In this document: positions 34,544 through 44,935 of the stretch, in pieces
Position numbering within the stretch: position 1 is the stretch's first letter
Layout of the letters: every line of letters starts with the position of its first letter
NCBI GenBank assembly: GCA_964036045.1
Contig: OZ038381.1
Coordinates: forward strand, 62,496,242-62,560,241
DNA: 64,000 nt
Source: Eutreptiella sp. 'Long Island Sound 2002'
Taxonomy: Eukaryota > Euglenozoa > Euglenophyceae > Eutreptiales > Eutreptiaceae
Direction of reading: 5' to 3'
The notes under the pieces: model-generated
What the model saw: the letters and a program-made list of their open reading frames with translations, nothing else
Told to the model about the DNA's origin: nothing
Databases searched by the model: none
Made by a program: the position numbers and the translations under genes

Positions 34544-35818
34544 ATGGGTGGCCACCAGCCTCGCCGCCTGTTCCCCACCGCCTCCCCCGCATGCAGCACC
34601 CCAGGCCGCCGCGAATTACCGTCTACACGCTCCTCGCCGCCGCTACGACCCCCTCTTGCGTCCCCACCAGCGTCCCACTCCCGCACTGCCACACCGATCC
34701 AGAGCACAGGCATACCCTCAGGGCCCTCTCCAGGGGCGTCTCCTGAGGCTGGCGGATGCACTTTTCTGTCGTCTTCGTCGTCGCGCGTGTCAGTGTCTTC
34801 GGTGTCTTCGCAGGAGTCGTTGTCGGCCTCTGGGAGGCTTTCTAGTCCTGATGAGACCCCAAAACCGGCAATTCAGGGAGCCGTGGAGGAGAGTGGGACT
34901 GGGCAAGAGGCTCTGTGTGTGTGGCAGAGGGCGGAGTCCGCAACCCAGCAGCTGGTCAGAGGTGCGGAGACAAACGCGGGGTTAATGACGGGTCACGAGC
35001 AGCACCAGCAACCGCCACAGCACGGTCAGCAAGGGTTCCCACAGGTGCAAGGACAACTAAAAGCGAAAGTGCTTCCACAAGCACAGCAACATCGGCAGCA
35101 GCAGGAAGATCCAGAAGCGCAATCTGGACTGCCACCACAGCCCCATCCACAACATCAGCAGCCCCTGCAGCAGCTGCAGCCGCCGCCACTGGCGCCACTG
35201 CAGCAGCAGCAGCAGCAACGACAACAGCTGCAGCAAAGTCAGCTGCGGCCTCAGCAGACTTCCCATTACCACAATCACCCCCACCTCAATCAAGATGTTG
35301 AACAAGCGCAGCAACTGCAACAGCAGCAGCTGCTGCATCATCACCAGCAGCCAATTATTTCTCCGAGTCTAAACGCCCGGTCCAGTCATTTGCCGTCCCC
35401 TTTTCCCCGAACGCTTGCCTTGTCTGGCCTGCAGCCCGTGCTCAATGCTGCTGAGCCCGTCAGCACTGCTTCGAGGGAGCACACACACACTCGGTCGCAA
35501 GTGTATACGCCCCAGGGGGTCTCAAAATCCCTATGCTCCCTCTCAACCTCCCAGATTGATGCTCCTCGGCCAGTGCCCCTCTTTCCGAAGCACCGCACGT
35601 CATCCCTCTCCAGTGCCCATGGGCCGGTACCGCTGAACCCTGGCAGCCTCACAGATACTTCTAGGGTGTCCTCGACGCTGTCTCAGGGGTCACTACATGC
35701 CAGTGACCTTCAGGTCTCACTGCTGCCTTATCACAACCCACATGTCTCGCTTCTGAAACGTTTCTTTCTGATGAAAAGCCAAGAACAAACAAGCAAAGAC
35801 AACCTGAATAGTAAATGA
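34544..35818 (+). CDS. Ser/Pro/Gln-rich protein, hypothetical
   Basis: From the ATG at 34544 the frame runs 424 codons to TGA at 35816-35818. The same frame is open about 60 codons further upstream without an ATG. Residues 1-80 are Pro/Ser/Thr-rich. Residues 80-115 are Ser-rich (FLSSSSSRVSVSSVSSQESL). Residues 165-285 are Gln-rich, with several poly-Gln runs and interspersed His and Pro. The C-terminus returns to Ser-rich composition. Such proteins are often transcriptional co-regulators, but no folded domain is visible. Poly-Gln arises from CAG repeats, and the other frames give poly-Ala and poly-Ser, so translation in this phase is plausible but unproved. The stop codon lies five bases before a tandem repeat dimer. 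Confidence 0.4.
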   Translation: MGGHQPRRLFPTASPACSTPGRRELPSTRSSPPLRPPLASPPASHSRTATPIQSTGIPSGPSPGASPEAGGCTFLSSSSSRVSVSSVSSQESLSASGRLSSPDETPKPAIQGAVEESGTGQEALCVWQRAESATQQLVRGAETNAGLMTGHEQHQQPPQHGQQGFPQVQGQLKAKVLPQAQQHRQQQEDPEAQSGLPPQPHPQHQQPLQQLQPPPLAPLQQQQQQRQQLQQSQLRPQQTSHYHNHPHLNQDVEQAQQLQQQQLLHHHQQPIISPSLNARSSHLPSPFPRTLALSGLQPVLNAAEPVSTASREHTHTRSQVYTPQGVSKSLCSLSTSQIDAPRPVPLFPKHRTSSLSSAHGPVPLNPGSLTDTSRVSSTLSQGSLHASDLQVSLLPYHNPHVSLLKRFFLMKSQEQTSKDNLNSK

Positions 35819-35823
35819 AAATT

Positions 35824-36417
35824 TTACCGAGCTGGTTTTATCCTGTCGAGCTTTTACACCCCTTCTTAGGGTCTGAGGGTGAGCAACACATTTTAGCAAG
35901 CAGCAAGCAAGCAGCAGCAGCAGCAGCAACAGGCGATTAAAAAGTCCTTGCGAGGACACCGTGGCTCAAAACCGGCATCCAAGTAGCTTAAAGCGACCGG
36001 GGAGCAAATGCGCATCACTATAACCAGGTTTGGTGCCATTTCGAGCCGTCTAGCCCGTTCTATGGCCGATTTAGTGTCCAAAAATGGCCATTTTGGGGCT
36101 GTTTTAAGGACGATCGTCCTGAAAATTCAGGACGATCGCCGCTGTGCCGAGGCGGTGTTTTCAATGAGGGCTGTTGTTCTTTATTAGCGATTGGGCTATT
36201 AAATGATGGCAAATGGGTGTTCAATAAGGCATGTACCATGCCGTGGTGCCACGTGGTGGTCCATTTTGAGGTGAAAACGAGGCGTTTTTGAGCCGTGTTT
36301 CATGACGATCGTCGTGACCGTGGAAGCACATCTACAAAGCAAGCGTGTTTCTTCCACAGAGATTTCCAATGCGTTGCGCAAGACTAGGACCCAGCTGGGT
36401 CCTAGTTTGAGTCTTAA
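35824..36417 (+). repeat. 600-bp tandem repeat unit 1 with GACGATCG hairpins
   Basis: Begins TTACCGAGCTGG and ends near GTTTGAGTCTTAA. It contains a CAG/AAGC microsatellite, the 28-bp inverted repeat at 36111-36138 (CGATCGTCCTGAA and its complement) and the perfect 24-bp palindrome at 36383-36406. Unit 2 follows immediately head-to-tail. Confidence 0.9.
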
Positions 36418-37021
36418 TTACCGAGCTGGATTTATCCTATCGAGGTTTTACACCCCTCCTTACGGTCCAAGGATGAGCAACACATTTTAGCAAGCAGCAA
36501 GCAGCAGCAGCAGGAGCAGCAAGTAGCAGCAGCAATAGGCGATTAAAAAGTCCTTGCGACAACACCGTGGCTCAAAACCGGCATCCAAGTAGCTCAAAAC
36601 GACCGGGGAGCAAACACGCACCACCACAAATAGGTTCCGTGCCATTTCGACCCGTCTAGCCCGTTCTTAGGCCCATTTGTGTCCAAAAATGGCTGTTTTT
36701 TGACTGTTTTCAAGGCGATCGTCCTGAAAGTTCAGGACGATCGCCGGTGTGTCAAGTGGGCATCTTTAATGAGGGCCGTTCTTCTTCCATACCGATTGGC
36801 TATCAAAGGAATGCAAATGAGTGTTCAATAAGGCGTGTACCATGCCGTGGTGCCACACCGTAGCCCATTTTGAGGTGGAAATGAGCCGTTTTACAGCCGT
36901 GTTTCAGGACGATTGTCCTGACCGTGGACGCAACTCTACAAAGCAAGCGGTGTTTCTTCCATAGTGATTTCCAATGTGTTACGCAAGACTAGGACCCAGC
37001 TCGGTCCTAGTTGGAGTCTTG
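36418..37021 (+). repeat. 600-bp tandem repeat unit 2 with GACGATCG hairpins
   Basis: A direct copy of unit 1 with substitutions and small indels throughout. Its main inverted repeat at 36714-36745 is a perfect 15-bp stem around a two-base centre. The palindrome at 36988-37011 has one mismatched pair, and GGACGATTGTCC occurs at about 36907. Retention of the stems in two diverged copies suggests that the structure matters for the element. Confidence 0.9.
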
Positions 37022-37026
37022 ATAGT

Positions 37027-37110
37027 AGTTCACACCAGTGCATACAGTCTTCGCACCATTACAGACAGTCTTCACACCATTGCACGTGGTCTTCACACCC
37101 GTACACACGG
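37027..37110 (+). repeat. 21-bp minisatellite
   Basis: About four imperfect units of roughly 21 bases built on CAGTCTTCACACCATTRCA. The reverse complement of the same unit occurs at about 42415-42530. Confidence 0.75.
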
Positions 37111-37619
37111 TATAGGAGGAGTAGGAGATGCGGTCCCCCGGTAGGGCACAGCCGCTTGCCAGCCCATGGTGCCTGCCGGCCACCACCGACTTGGGCGTGT
37201 CGTCGGTAGTGTGACCCCTTGGGGCCCACCCAGCTCAGCATCATGGTTCTGGCTGTTCTCTTCATCTCCTCCCATGGTCTCCCGACCCGCAAAACCCCGG
37301 CTGTATGTTGCAGGTCCCACTTAGGCAGCCGTGGAGGGGGGCTTGGCTGGAACCGGCCCCACTCCCCGCTGGCCGCCAACCCCGCAAGGGGTGTGGATGC
37401 GCGCAACAGGTGTCCGCAGTTAGCCCACCAGGTACTACGTATGACCCCCGCTGACCACTCCTATCGGCAACCATTGGGGGCGGAGGGATTCTGGCTGCCA
37501 TGGCCAAGGGGGGTCGATCCGTGGGCGGAAAGGGACCGGCCGCTGCGGGCGTGGTCCACCTGCCCCCGCCACCATACCAACGGGCGATTACGAGGGTGCA
37601 CGGTGTTGGCACATGTTGG

Positions 37620-38310
37620 GACACTTGCTCTTCGTGTTGTGCTGTGAAGTGGTGCCCAATGCCTTATGTTGTGCACCTGCCATGTTGTGATGTGCTACTC
37701 CAGTGTGTTGTGCTCTCTGGTGCCGCCCTCTGTTGAGTTGCCGTGCGATGTTGTGATTTATTTTGCGGCTCTGCGATGTTGTGCTCCGTTATGCGGCTCT
37801 GTGCCGTGCTGTGCTTTTTCTGTGCTGTGTTGTGCTGTGCTATGCGGACCCCCCCTCACCCTCCATCAACCGACTCTGGTCGCTATACCAACAGGCGGCC
37901 ATCGGGGTGCTCCAAATGCGGGGGGCGCCCCGTCCTCTGTAGTGCGTTCTCTTAGCGCCACACACGCGCTCTCGTGGCACCGCACAAGTGCTTTGCATCC
38001 GCTTGGCGCTTGGTGGCGTCTTGCAAGCGCCCCACTTCCACCTCGGCGCTCTGTGCCGCTCTGCGAGCGCCCCGCATCCGCTATGGCGCTCTGGAGGCGC
38101 CCCCTGCACGGCTTGCTTCTTTTGGCACTCTAGTGGCTCCGTGTGAGCGCCGTGCTTCTTCTTTGTCGCTACGATGGCACCCTGCGAGCACTCTGCTTCC
38201 GCTTTTGCGCTTTAGTGGCACCCTGCCAGCACCTCACATTGGGCTTTGCGCCCTGGTGGTGCCTCGTGTGTGCCGTGCCTCCGCCGTGGCGCTGTAGGTC
38301 AATCCTATCA
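37620..38310. repeat. GTGCTGTG simple sequence grading into a GCGCTCTGGTGGCGCC-like minisatellite
   Basis: The left half is GTGCTGTG/GTTGTG-rich. From about 37945 an imperfect unit of roughly 50 bases recurs, with GCGCTCT or GGCRCTCT, then GTGGCDCC, then CGAGCGCC and CCGC. The stop-poor composition creates long frames on both strands, which are not called. Confidence 0.6.
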
Positions 38311-38758
38311 CCCGCCTTGTGCCCTCCCTGCGCCAAGGTGGAGCTAGAAGGTCCCCGGCACACATGATGCATCGCCTCGGGTCGACCCTATCCCCCTCAA
38401 GGGAGGACGCGTATTTCACGGGATCCGGACTGGACTTTGAGGGGCCCTTGGAATCCGAATCCGGCACCCTTGTCCTCCCCTCGGGAGAACAGCAGCCATC
38501 CCGGAGCCCCAAGGCAAGAAATGTTGAAATACCTCTTGGGGGACATGTTGATAGCCCACGAACACCGCCTGGTATGCTTGTTGTGCTTGTTGTTGGTTTT
38601 TGTGTTCGTTAAATTTTGGGCAGTTTCGATTAATTTTTGTAGGTTAATATTAACGCCGGTGACTTTTAATACTTTATATAGCAATTCATATTAGGTGTTG
38701 AAATATTAACCTCGCAAATATTATTAGTGAATGTGAAAAAATATTTTTTTTCCTTAAG

Positions 38759-39331
38759 ATGGGACACTTGGAGCAACGCTTGGCAGCAGCGGGAGCTCTA
38801 GCACCACCTGCAGCAGCAGCACCAGCGACAGCACAAGTGGAAGTAGCTACACAAGCTCTCCCGCCGCAGAGTCAAGGGGGACAGGAGTCAAGCAGCGACT
38901 CTTATGACCGGCGGCGGGGGAGGAAGAAACGCAAGAAGGAAAAGAAGCGAGAGAAGAAGAGAATAGAGAGGGAGAGCCAGGGTGACAGCCATACCAGTGG
39001 GGGGGGGGGGGGGGGGCAGTGGGGATGTGGTGCTAGACGAGGGGGTGGATGGGGTGGTGGAGGAGTGGGATGGGGACGTGGTGGAGGCCAACCCCCCCCC
39101 CAACCCCCCAACGCCCCCAAACTAACCCTCCCCTGGGGCCCACTTCTACGGCCGCACAAAAGGCCGCACTGGTGCCGTGGTCGCCACAGGCCCTCCAAGA
39201 GCGCTGTGCAAGGGACCAACCCTTGTTCTCGGGGCTTCCTCATCGTGTCTTTCTTGCAACCTCACTCCTTGCATATTGTGTCGCCTTGTCCGTATTTTGG
39301 GTCTAAGAAGGAACCAAGAAGGGACTCCTAG
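38759..39331 (+). CDS. Low-complexity basic ORF, possible gag-like protein
   Basis: An ATG preceded by an AT-rich leader starts a 190-codon frame. The N-terminal 45 residues are Ala/Gln/Pro-rich (from CAG-type repeats), followed by SSSDSYDRR and then a strongly basic stretch (GRKKRKKEKKREKKR). A Gly-rich run comes from the 18-base G tract at 38999-39016, and a Pro-rich region follows. Basic nucleic-acid-binding character fits a retroelement gag or a nuclear protein. The frame beyond the G tract is uncertain because slippage would change phase. It overlaps the minus-strand frame that ends at 39146. Confidence 0.3.
   Translation: MGHLEQRLAAAGALAPPAAAAPATAQVEVATQALPPQSQGGQESSSDSYDRRRGRKKRKKEKKREKKRIERESQGDSHTSGGGGGGQWGCGARRGGGWGGGGVGWGRGGGQPPPQPPNAPKLTLPWGPLLRPHKRPHWCRGRHRPSKSAVQGTNPCSRGFLIVSFLQPHSLHIVSPCPYFGSKKEPRRDS
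38999..39016. repeat. 18-base poly-G tract
   Basis: The longest of about twenty G or C runs of ten or more in the window. G-quadruplex formation and replication slippage are plausible here. Confidence 0.95.
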
Positions 39332-39868
39332 TAGGGTTCCTGCCCCAACAAAGTTGATCCCCTTGCGCCCCCCTACCCCGGGGTTGGTGATAGTTCTTAT
39401 ACACTTATTTTGACACCATAAGCAACCTCCATGATTGTGGTCCGCTACTCTAGCTTTACAAGAACACCTCAGTTTTGGGGGTTTCCTAGCCCACTCCTTT
39501 GGCAACACCCCAAATTCTTGCACATTGTCCACTAAGAACACCTTCCTCGGATATTCTACCTTCTTTTCCTCCTTGTTTTTGTTTTGCTCATAGTGTGCCA
39601 TTTGTTTCTCGAGAGCAGCCAGTTTATCCTGTAGCTCCGCAATTTTGTTGCCTTTGCCAAACGCCGCATGGGGTTTGCCCGCACTAGAGTTTCGTTCAAT
39701 CGGCACAAATATCCCTTGTCCAGGTTGATACAGTGACTTGTGAATGTGCTCCCAAAGCACCTGCATGTCTAACACCTCCTCACACTCCATGGAAATTCGA
39801 GCGGCGTGTGCAATATTGCTGCCATTGCTGGTACCTTGCGACCATCTTCTGTCGAAATGTACCGTCAA
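39146..39868 (-). pseudogene. Coiled-coil and Cys-rich frame, possible gag-like fragment
   Basis: On the minus strand a 240-codon frame (no ATG at its start; first ATG at residue 28) contains a leucine-heptad segment (IAELQDKLAALEKQMAHYEQ) followed by KNKEEKKVEYPRKVFLVD. A Cys/His cluster follows (RCSCKARVADHNHGGCLWC). Coiled coil plus metal-binding cluster is a common gag layout, but the spacing matches no standard zinc knuckle that I recognise. A separate minus-strand frame upstream (40038-40325, KSHEHPFFVLLIAAPPPPHN) may belong to the same element. Beyond about 39330 the reading overlaps the plus-strand basic ORF and is doubtful. Confidence 0.35.
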
Positions 39869-40225
39869 TTACCCAACTTTTGCAGCAAGCTTATCAGCTA
39901 GCTTCCATTTCAACCACAGAGGAAATGCGTGTTCAGCAAACCGCCTTACCTTGGCCAAATGTGGAGACTCCATTGTAGGTCGTTTTTTGGTCCTGCCGTA
40001 TGATGTCCAAAACTATGTATCCTTCGTGTCGTAGACCTCAATATTCTGTCGTCCGTCGACAACACCCGAGACGTTTGTCGTTGAACTCAGCGGCCATGTG
40101 CAACGTCATAGCGGTACCCAAATGTGCGGCGAAGGAAGCAGCAAACAGTACAGGTCTCACAGCCCTACTGCTCCTCAAAAAAGACAAATTCTCTGAGTGT
40201 ACAAAAGCAATGCATCCTACATTGT

Positions 40226-40238
40226 GGGGGGGGGGGGG
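40226..40238. repeat. 13-base poly-G tract
   Basis: Interrupts the minus-strand frame 40038-40325 as a run of prolines. A 14-base C run follows at 40422-40435. Confidence 0.95.
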
Positions 40239-40470
40239 TGCTGCAATTAGCAGGACGAAAAACGGATGTTCATGTGATTTGTCCAAGGCCATCTTGGCCC
40301 ATCGAGTCGTCGGACGGACCGTCATGCGTCACGGAACCTCGTCGCAGGCTGACACAGCTTTGGGGTTCCGGTTGTGGGGTTCGTGCAGTTCAAGGATTGT
40401 TTGGGGCGTGGCGGTGGGGGTCCCCCCCCCCCCCCGGCGCATCTTGGTGCTGCGCCTTGGCCTCCGAGCA

Positions 40471-40479
40471 AACACACAC

Positions 40480-40510
<31 letters not shown>
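40471..40510. repeat. (CA)n(CG)n(CA)n alternating purine-pyrimidine tract
   Basis: About 40 bases of alternating CA, CG, CA dinucleotides. The sequence is of the Z-DNA-prone type and explains the Thr/His and Cys/Val repeats in overlapping frames. Confidence 0.9.
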
Positions 40511-40989
40511 ATTGTGCACCACTAAAAACGCACAACGCAAAGTCCGAGTGTGAATCTCCTTGTCGGCTGGCAATAAAAAAAGACACAGCATGTTCAACCG
40601 CCGGCACCATAGGGCATAAGCACGCAACATCTCAAAACGATGAGCAGAAGCTCGCTCAAAGGTCTGGTAGCCACGTTGAGCCGGAGGCATGCAGCAAAGG
40701 CAAGGAGCGCGACAACCAAACCACAAATGTTGCTGTACAACGCCACCGAGTTGGCAACAGTCGCCTGTAGCCCACATGCCGCGGCAAAACAGCAACGGTA
40801 TAGCCTACAAGATGACAAAAACAAAGGAAATGTTGCCGTTGCACTGGGAAGGTGCCACCACTACTATCAAATTGCGGCTGCTAATGAGCTACAACACAAA
40901 TACAGCAGCACGACAGGGTTCTCCGCGCGCAAGCAGGAAGACACTACGTCCATCCTCGTCCGGCCGCGAGGGGGGCACTAGCCTTCATC

Positions 40990-42400
40990 CGGCTCGGACA
41001 ATAGCAGGGCGGAGTGGTGTTGGACAAAGCGGTGGCGGGCGGGGCAATGTGGGGCGTAACGGCACAGCGTACGGCAGGGTGCAGCAGAGGAAGGCAAGTT
41101 GGCCCCGAGCATAGAAGAGCAAGGCAGAGCATAGCGGTGTGGGGTACAACGGAGCGGTGCAAGTGTGGTGCAGCAGGGCAAACAAGTGACACACTCGAAG
41201 GCATGTAATCCAATGGCCGCCCTTGATGTACACACAGATCATAAGCCGTCAGTTCATCCCTCTTTGGCACACTTGTACCAGCAGCAACGGCAAAGCAAAT
41301 GAGGTGGCAACAAAGGGCTGGAGCTCAGTTCAATTACCGGGTGATTCACTAATGTCAAGACACATACCTTGTACCCCGACCTGTGCCCACGACCCCTGCT
41401 AGGGTTGCAGCACCAACCATTCAACACAATAAATAGAAACACACACACAAACACACAAGGATGTGTGCACCCACACACATACATCCCTTGCCACACACAT
41501 TCGTGCATCCTCATTCCTTTGTCCCCCCCTTGCTACAAGGGTTGATGTTAGGGAGGGTGTGCCTTGTTCATCTTGCGGGTTCTTTCTACCATGTGTGTTA
41601 CATCTCCCTCGTCACCATTCCACGTTGCTGTGTTACTCCTTCGCTTGCAATGCCAGCCGCCAACGGACACGGATGCGTCTGGCTCAAGGGGCTTGGACAT
41701 TTCCTTGGATGTGTCCATGAAGGGGTCCCGTCAAGGAAAGGGCCGAGGGAAAGGCAGTCCTGTGGCGGCAGCGTACCCCCCCCCCCCCGCGCCTTCGGTT
41801 ACTGAAGAACTCCGACACACACCGGAAGCTGCCCTTGAGGACATTCAAGTACATACGTAGGCCGATCAACTTGGCCGCGAGGAAGATAACGGAGGTATAT
41901 TACCTCCCGGCCTCCATTTGCTTGTTGCAAATTAGGCGAAGTTGGGCAACCTCGGTGGCGTAATACCATCAGGTTTTCACCAAGAGCGATGAGGCCCCTC
42001 ACTTACCAAGGGGTTGTGAGACCAAAGGGTCACGCAAAGTCTGAGCCCCACTCAAACGCGTAGTCATCTTCTTCAGCCCGTGAATGGTCTCACGGCACAC
42101 AAACATAACAAGAGGTACAAAAGGAAAAAGGGTGGTTGCCAATGGGTGGGTTGCGGGTGTCTGGAGGGGTGTGTGGGCCTATAAACCGAGCTAACAAACT
42201 ATGCAACCCATCTAGCATCCCGTTGTGCACCCTTTGACCAAGCAAACACCCTGAGCGGGCACAATACTCGCACAAATAAAGCATTGCAAATGAAACAAAA
42301 TTACGCTAACCTGCTTGGTTTTGGCACGTTAGGTTTTAACCCCACTAACACGTTAAAAATGAAAAATTATTCATACTAGTTGCAGCGTAGGTCTCTAGAG
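40990..42400. other. Simple-sequence and non-coding stretch
   Basis: 40990-41200 is rich in imperfect AGCGGTGYGG/GCAGGG units. 41430-41490 is CACA-rich. A 13-base C run lies at 41776-41788. No protein domain is seen in any frame. Confidence 0.4.
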
Positions 42401-42414
42401 CAACTGTGCGAAGT

Positions 42415-42530
42415 TTTTATGTACTGTTGTGAATGTTGTGTGTAGTGGTGTGAACACTATGTACAATACTGTTAAGAAAGTGCATGCTTGTGTGAAGGCA
42501 GTGTTTATTAGTGCGAAGATTGCGTGGACG
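42415..42530 (-). repeat. 21-bp minisatellite, inverted relative to the 37.0-kb copy
   Basis: About five imperfect units of TGGTGTGAASACTRTGTRCA type. Its reverse complement matches the unit at 37027-37110. Confidence 0.65.
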
Positions 42531-43194
42531 AGTGGGCACACCATGTCGGCGCTTTCCCCCACCGCTTGCCAAGGGTGCGTAACCTCACCGTGGTGTGGGG
42601 GTGCGACCGGAGGGGGCTCGGACCAAGATGGGGACCTTTGGGAGCCTTTCCGCCCTATTGTTGTGCGACAATGTATGGAGTCTTTGTTAGGGCTTTGTGG
42701 AAGCCTTCCGGGAGGGCGAGAGCCGGGCGTTTGTGCCAACCACTCTGGGAGGGCGGACCAGTGACGTCCGGCGCTGTATTATGGGGCCGTGGGGACGTGG
42801 GGCGGTCGAGGAATGAACAGATGGGCGAGTTTGCCAGTGCTCTCCCTTTGTTTATCTTTGTATTGAGGGGCGTAACCCATGTAACGATTTTGAGCGCGGC
42901 ATTTCACATATTTGTCACTACGACACATGCCCGAGTCTTGCCCATTCACCCATGCATTGCAGCCGGGCCGGGTGGGGGGCGTCCATACATCCGTGGCGCT
43001 GGTGGGGCATGCTCCCTTCCCACCAGTGCGAAATGCCGGTGGGCATTGTGGCAAAGAATTTCGCACGGGGAAGCGGTCCAATAGTGAATGCACGGGTGCC
43101 ACTCCCCAAGCGTCACGCATGCGGGCTGCAGATTTTGTATCCTGGTCATCACCATGTCTTTGGTCTTCTTTGGTGGATTGGGAAGTGAAGGGTC

Positions 43195-43530
43195 GTAGAC
43201 TTTTTTCATCTCCCATCGCGTGTGCCACTATTCACCAAAAGGATTATGCACGTACTTTTAGGTGTGGCACATCTGCGGTCCTTTTTTTTTCATCTCTTTT
43301 CATGCGCGCCCCTATCAACGTTACGGTTTGGTCACGTCTTTCCGCGTGTGCGACCATCAACAATAGATTTTTTTCACCTTTTTTCTCGGCGTGCCAGTGT
43401 TGGCGGTAGGGTGTCTTCATGTCATTTCATGTGTGCCATCATCCGCACTAGACTTTTTTTTTGCCCCTTTTCACGTGTGCCACTATCCTATGTTGGGTTT
43501 CTTTCATGTCTTTTCGCATGTCAAGCCAGC
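43195..43530 (+). repeat. Imperfect 43-50-bp minisatellite
   Basis: About seven units, each with a T-rich part (CTTTTTTTCATSTC), then TTTCRCGTGTGCCACTATC and a short variable spacer. Unit length varies by several bases. Frames through the block have no domain. Confidence 0.7.
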
Positions 43531-43539
43531 AACTTCATG

Positions 43540-44930
43540 GAAGATAGGCACTACTTCATGCGTATCTCTAATGGGTTGGACCCCATTGCTACCCGCATTG
43601 TCAGCACATCCTAGGCTGGAAAGTTTGTGCTGCATTTGGCTCACTTCTGTTTGCGGGTTGAGCACTCGCTTGTGCAATACGTTATCTGACTCTTGCAGCC
43701 CCTGCAATCTAGGTCTCGGCCGTGACCAGGCGCACTTCCTCACGTGCCGTGTTCAACTATCCAGACATGTGTGCCACGGCCTCTCCGGCATTATGGAGTC
43801 CGCCGGGCACCTCCTTGACACCCGCCGACTACTGCTATAAATGTTCTCCACTATTCCTTGAAGTCCACAGAGCTACCTTTGTTAAAACAAACCCCCGTGT
43901 CGTCCATGAAGTTGTTCCGATTGGCGATGGAGTGGCGTTGTAGTTGATGAGACCTTGGCAACAGCTTGCCTGCTGCAATAACATCCTCATTGATGGTTTC
44001 TTGCGACACGGTTGTTTGCAAATGCAAGCGGTTTTGTATTCTTGATGTGTAGTTTTTGAAGACCTCCTTGCGCAAAATGGTATTGCAAATTCTGTCGCTT
44101 TTCAACAAAATCTGCGATCACTCACTCTCGTCCAAATCCTCTTCCATCACACTCCCTTGCATCGCTTGCGAAACAACAATACGCTGTGAGTATTTTCTTC
44201 TTTTGCTCGTCCAGTCACTTCCCTTTGGCTCAAGGACTTGCCTATCACCCCGTTAGTCACCTAAGACAAACTCAATCTCCCGAGCGGCTCAGCATCGCCA
44301 CATGTGCGTTAAAAACAAACAAGGCAATATATTTTCATAACAATAAGATCCACAAATCTGTCAGATAAATACCACCAAAAACTACGGCTCAAAATAACTG
44401 CTGTACACTCCACACTGGACAAAGGTGTTTTTCCTCCATGGCGTATTCTTTAGGAGTTATTTGTATGTACGTCGCCCCTTGTAAGCTGCACCATACTGTT
44501 TGGAGTCTAGCCACTTATGAACCCATTCCACCTACCAAAGCCATTCCGGAAAGACCATCACATCCTGTACCTTCATCTCTGGGCCTTTTCATTTGGGCTG
44601 TTTCATGTAATTCACAAAGTGGTAGCTTCCAGCATCGCCCGCTTTGACCTGTACTTGGGCCACCTCCTATTCAACTGCGACCTTGTGACGTTCACAAGCT
44701 TCGTCTTTAAGTGTGCCTGCAAGGTTGTCACGGACAGTTCAAGATCCGCCAGTTCGGATATCTAGGATTGCCGCGTACCCCGGCTCATTGCGCCATTTTT
44801 GTTTTGTTCTTCTTCCTGTTCCATTCCATGACACGTGAGTGCATCGGCTTGATCACTTGATATTGCGCACATTGGGATTTGCACTCCGGACGGCAGTCCG
44901 CCATCTTGGCATGTAATCGTTTTGGCTGGC
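43540..44930. other. No gene recognised
   Basis: Short frames only, none with recognisable motifs. On the minus strand this lies beyond the C-terminal side of the gag-like remnant at 44.9-46.0 kb and may hold further eroded parts of the same element. Confidence 0.35.
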
Positions 44931-44935
44931 GATGG

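Noticed and set aside
34014-34985. A 323-codon plus-strand frame overlapping the Gln-rich ORF
   Set aside because: It is an Arg/Pro-rich reading of the same stop-poor DNA in another phase. The Ser/Gln phase is longer and gives typical low-complexity protein composition.
43195-43530. T-rich repeats as a CRISPR-like array
   Set aside because: The repeat part is poorly conserved and unit length varies, which fits a degenerate minisatellite.
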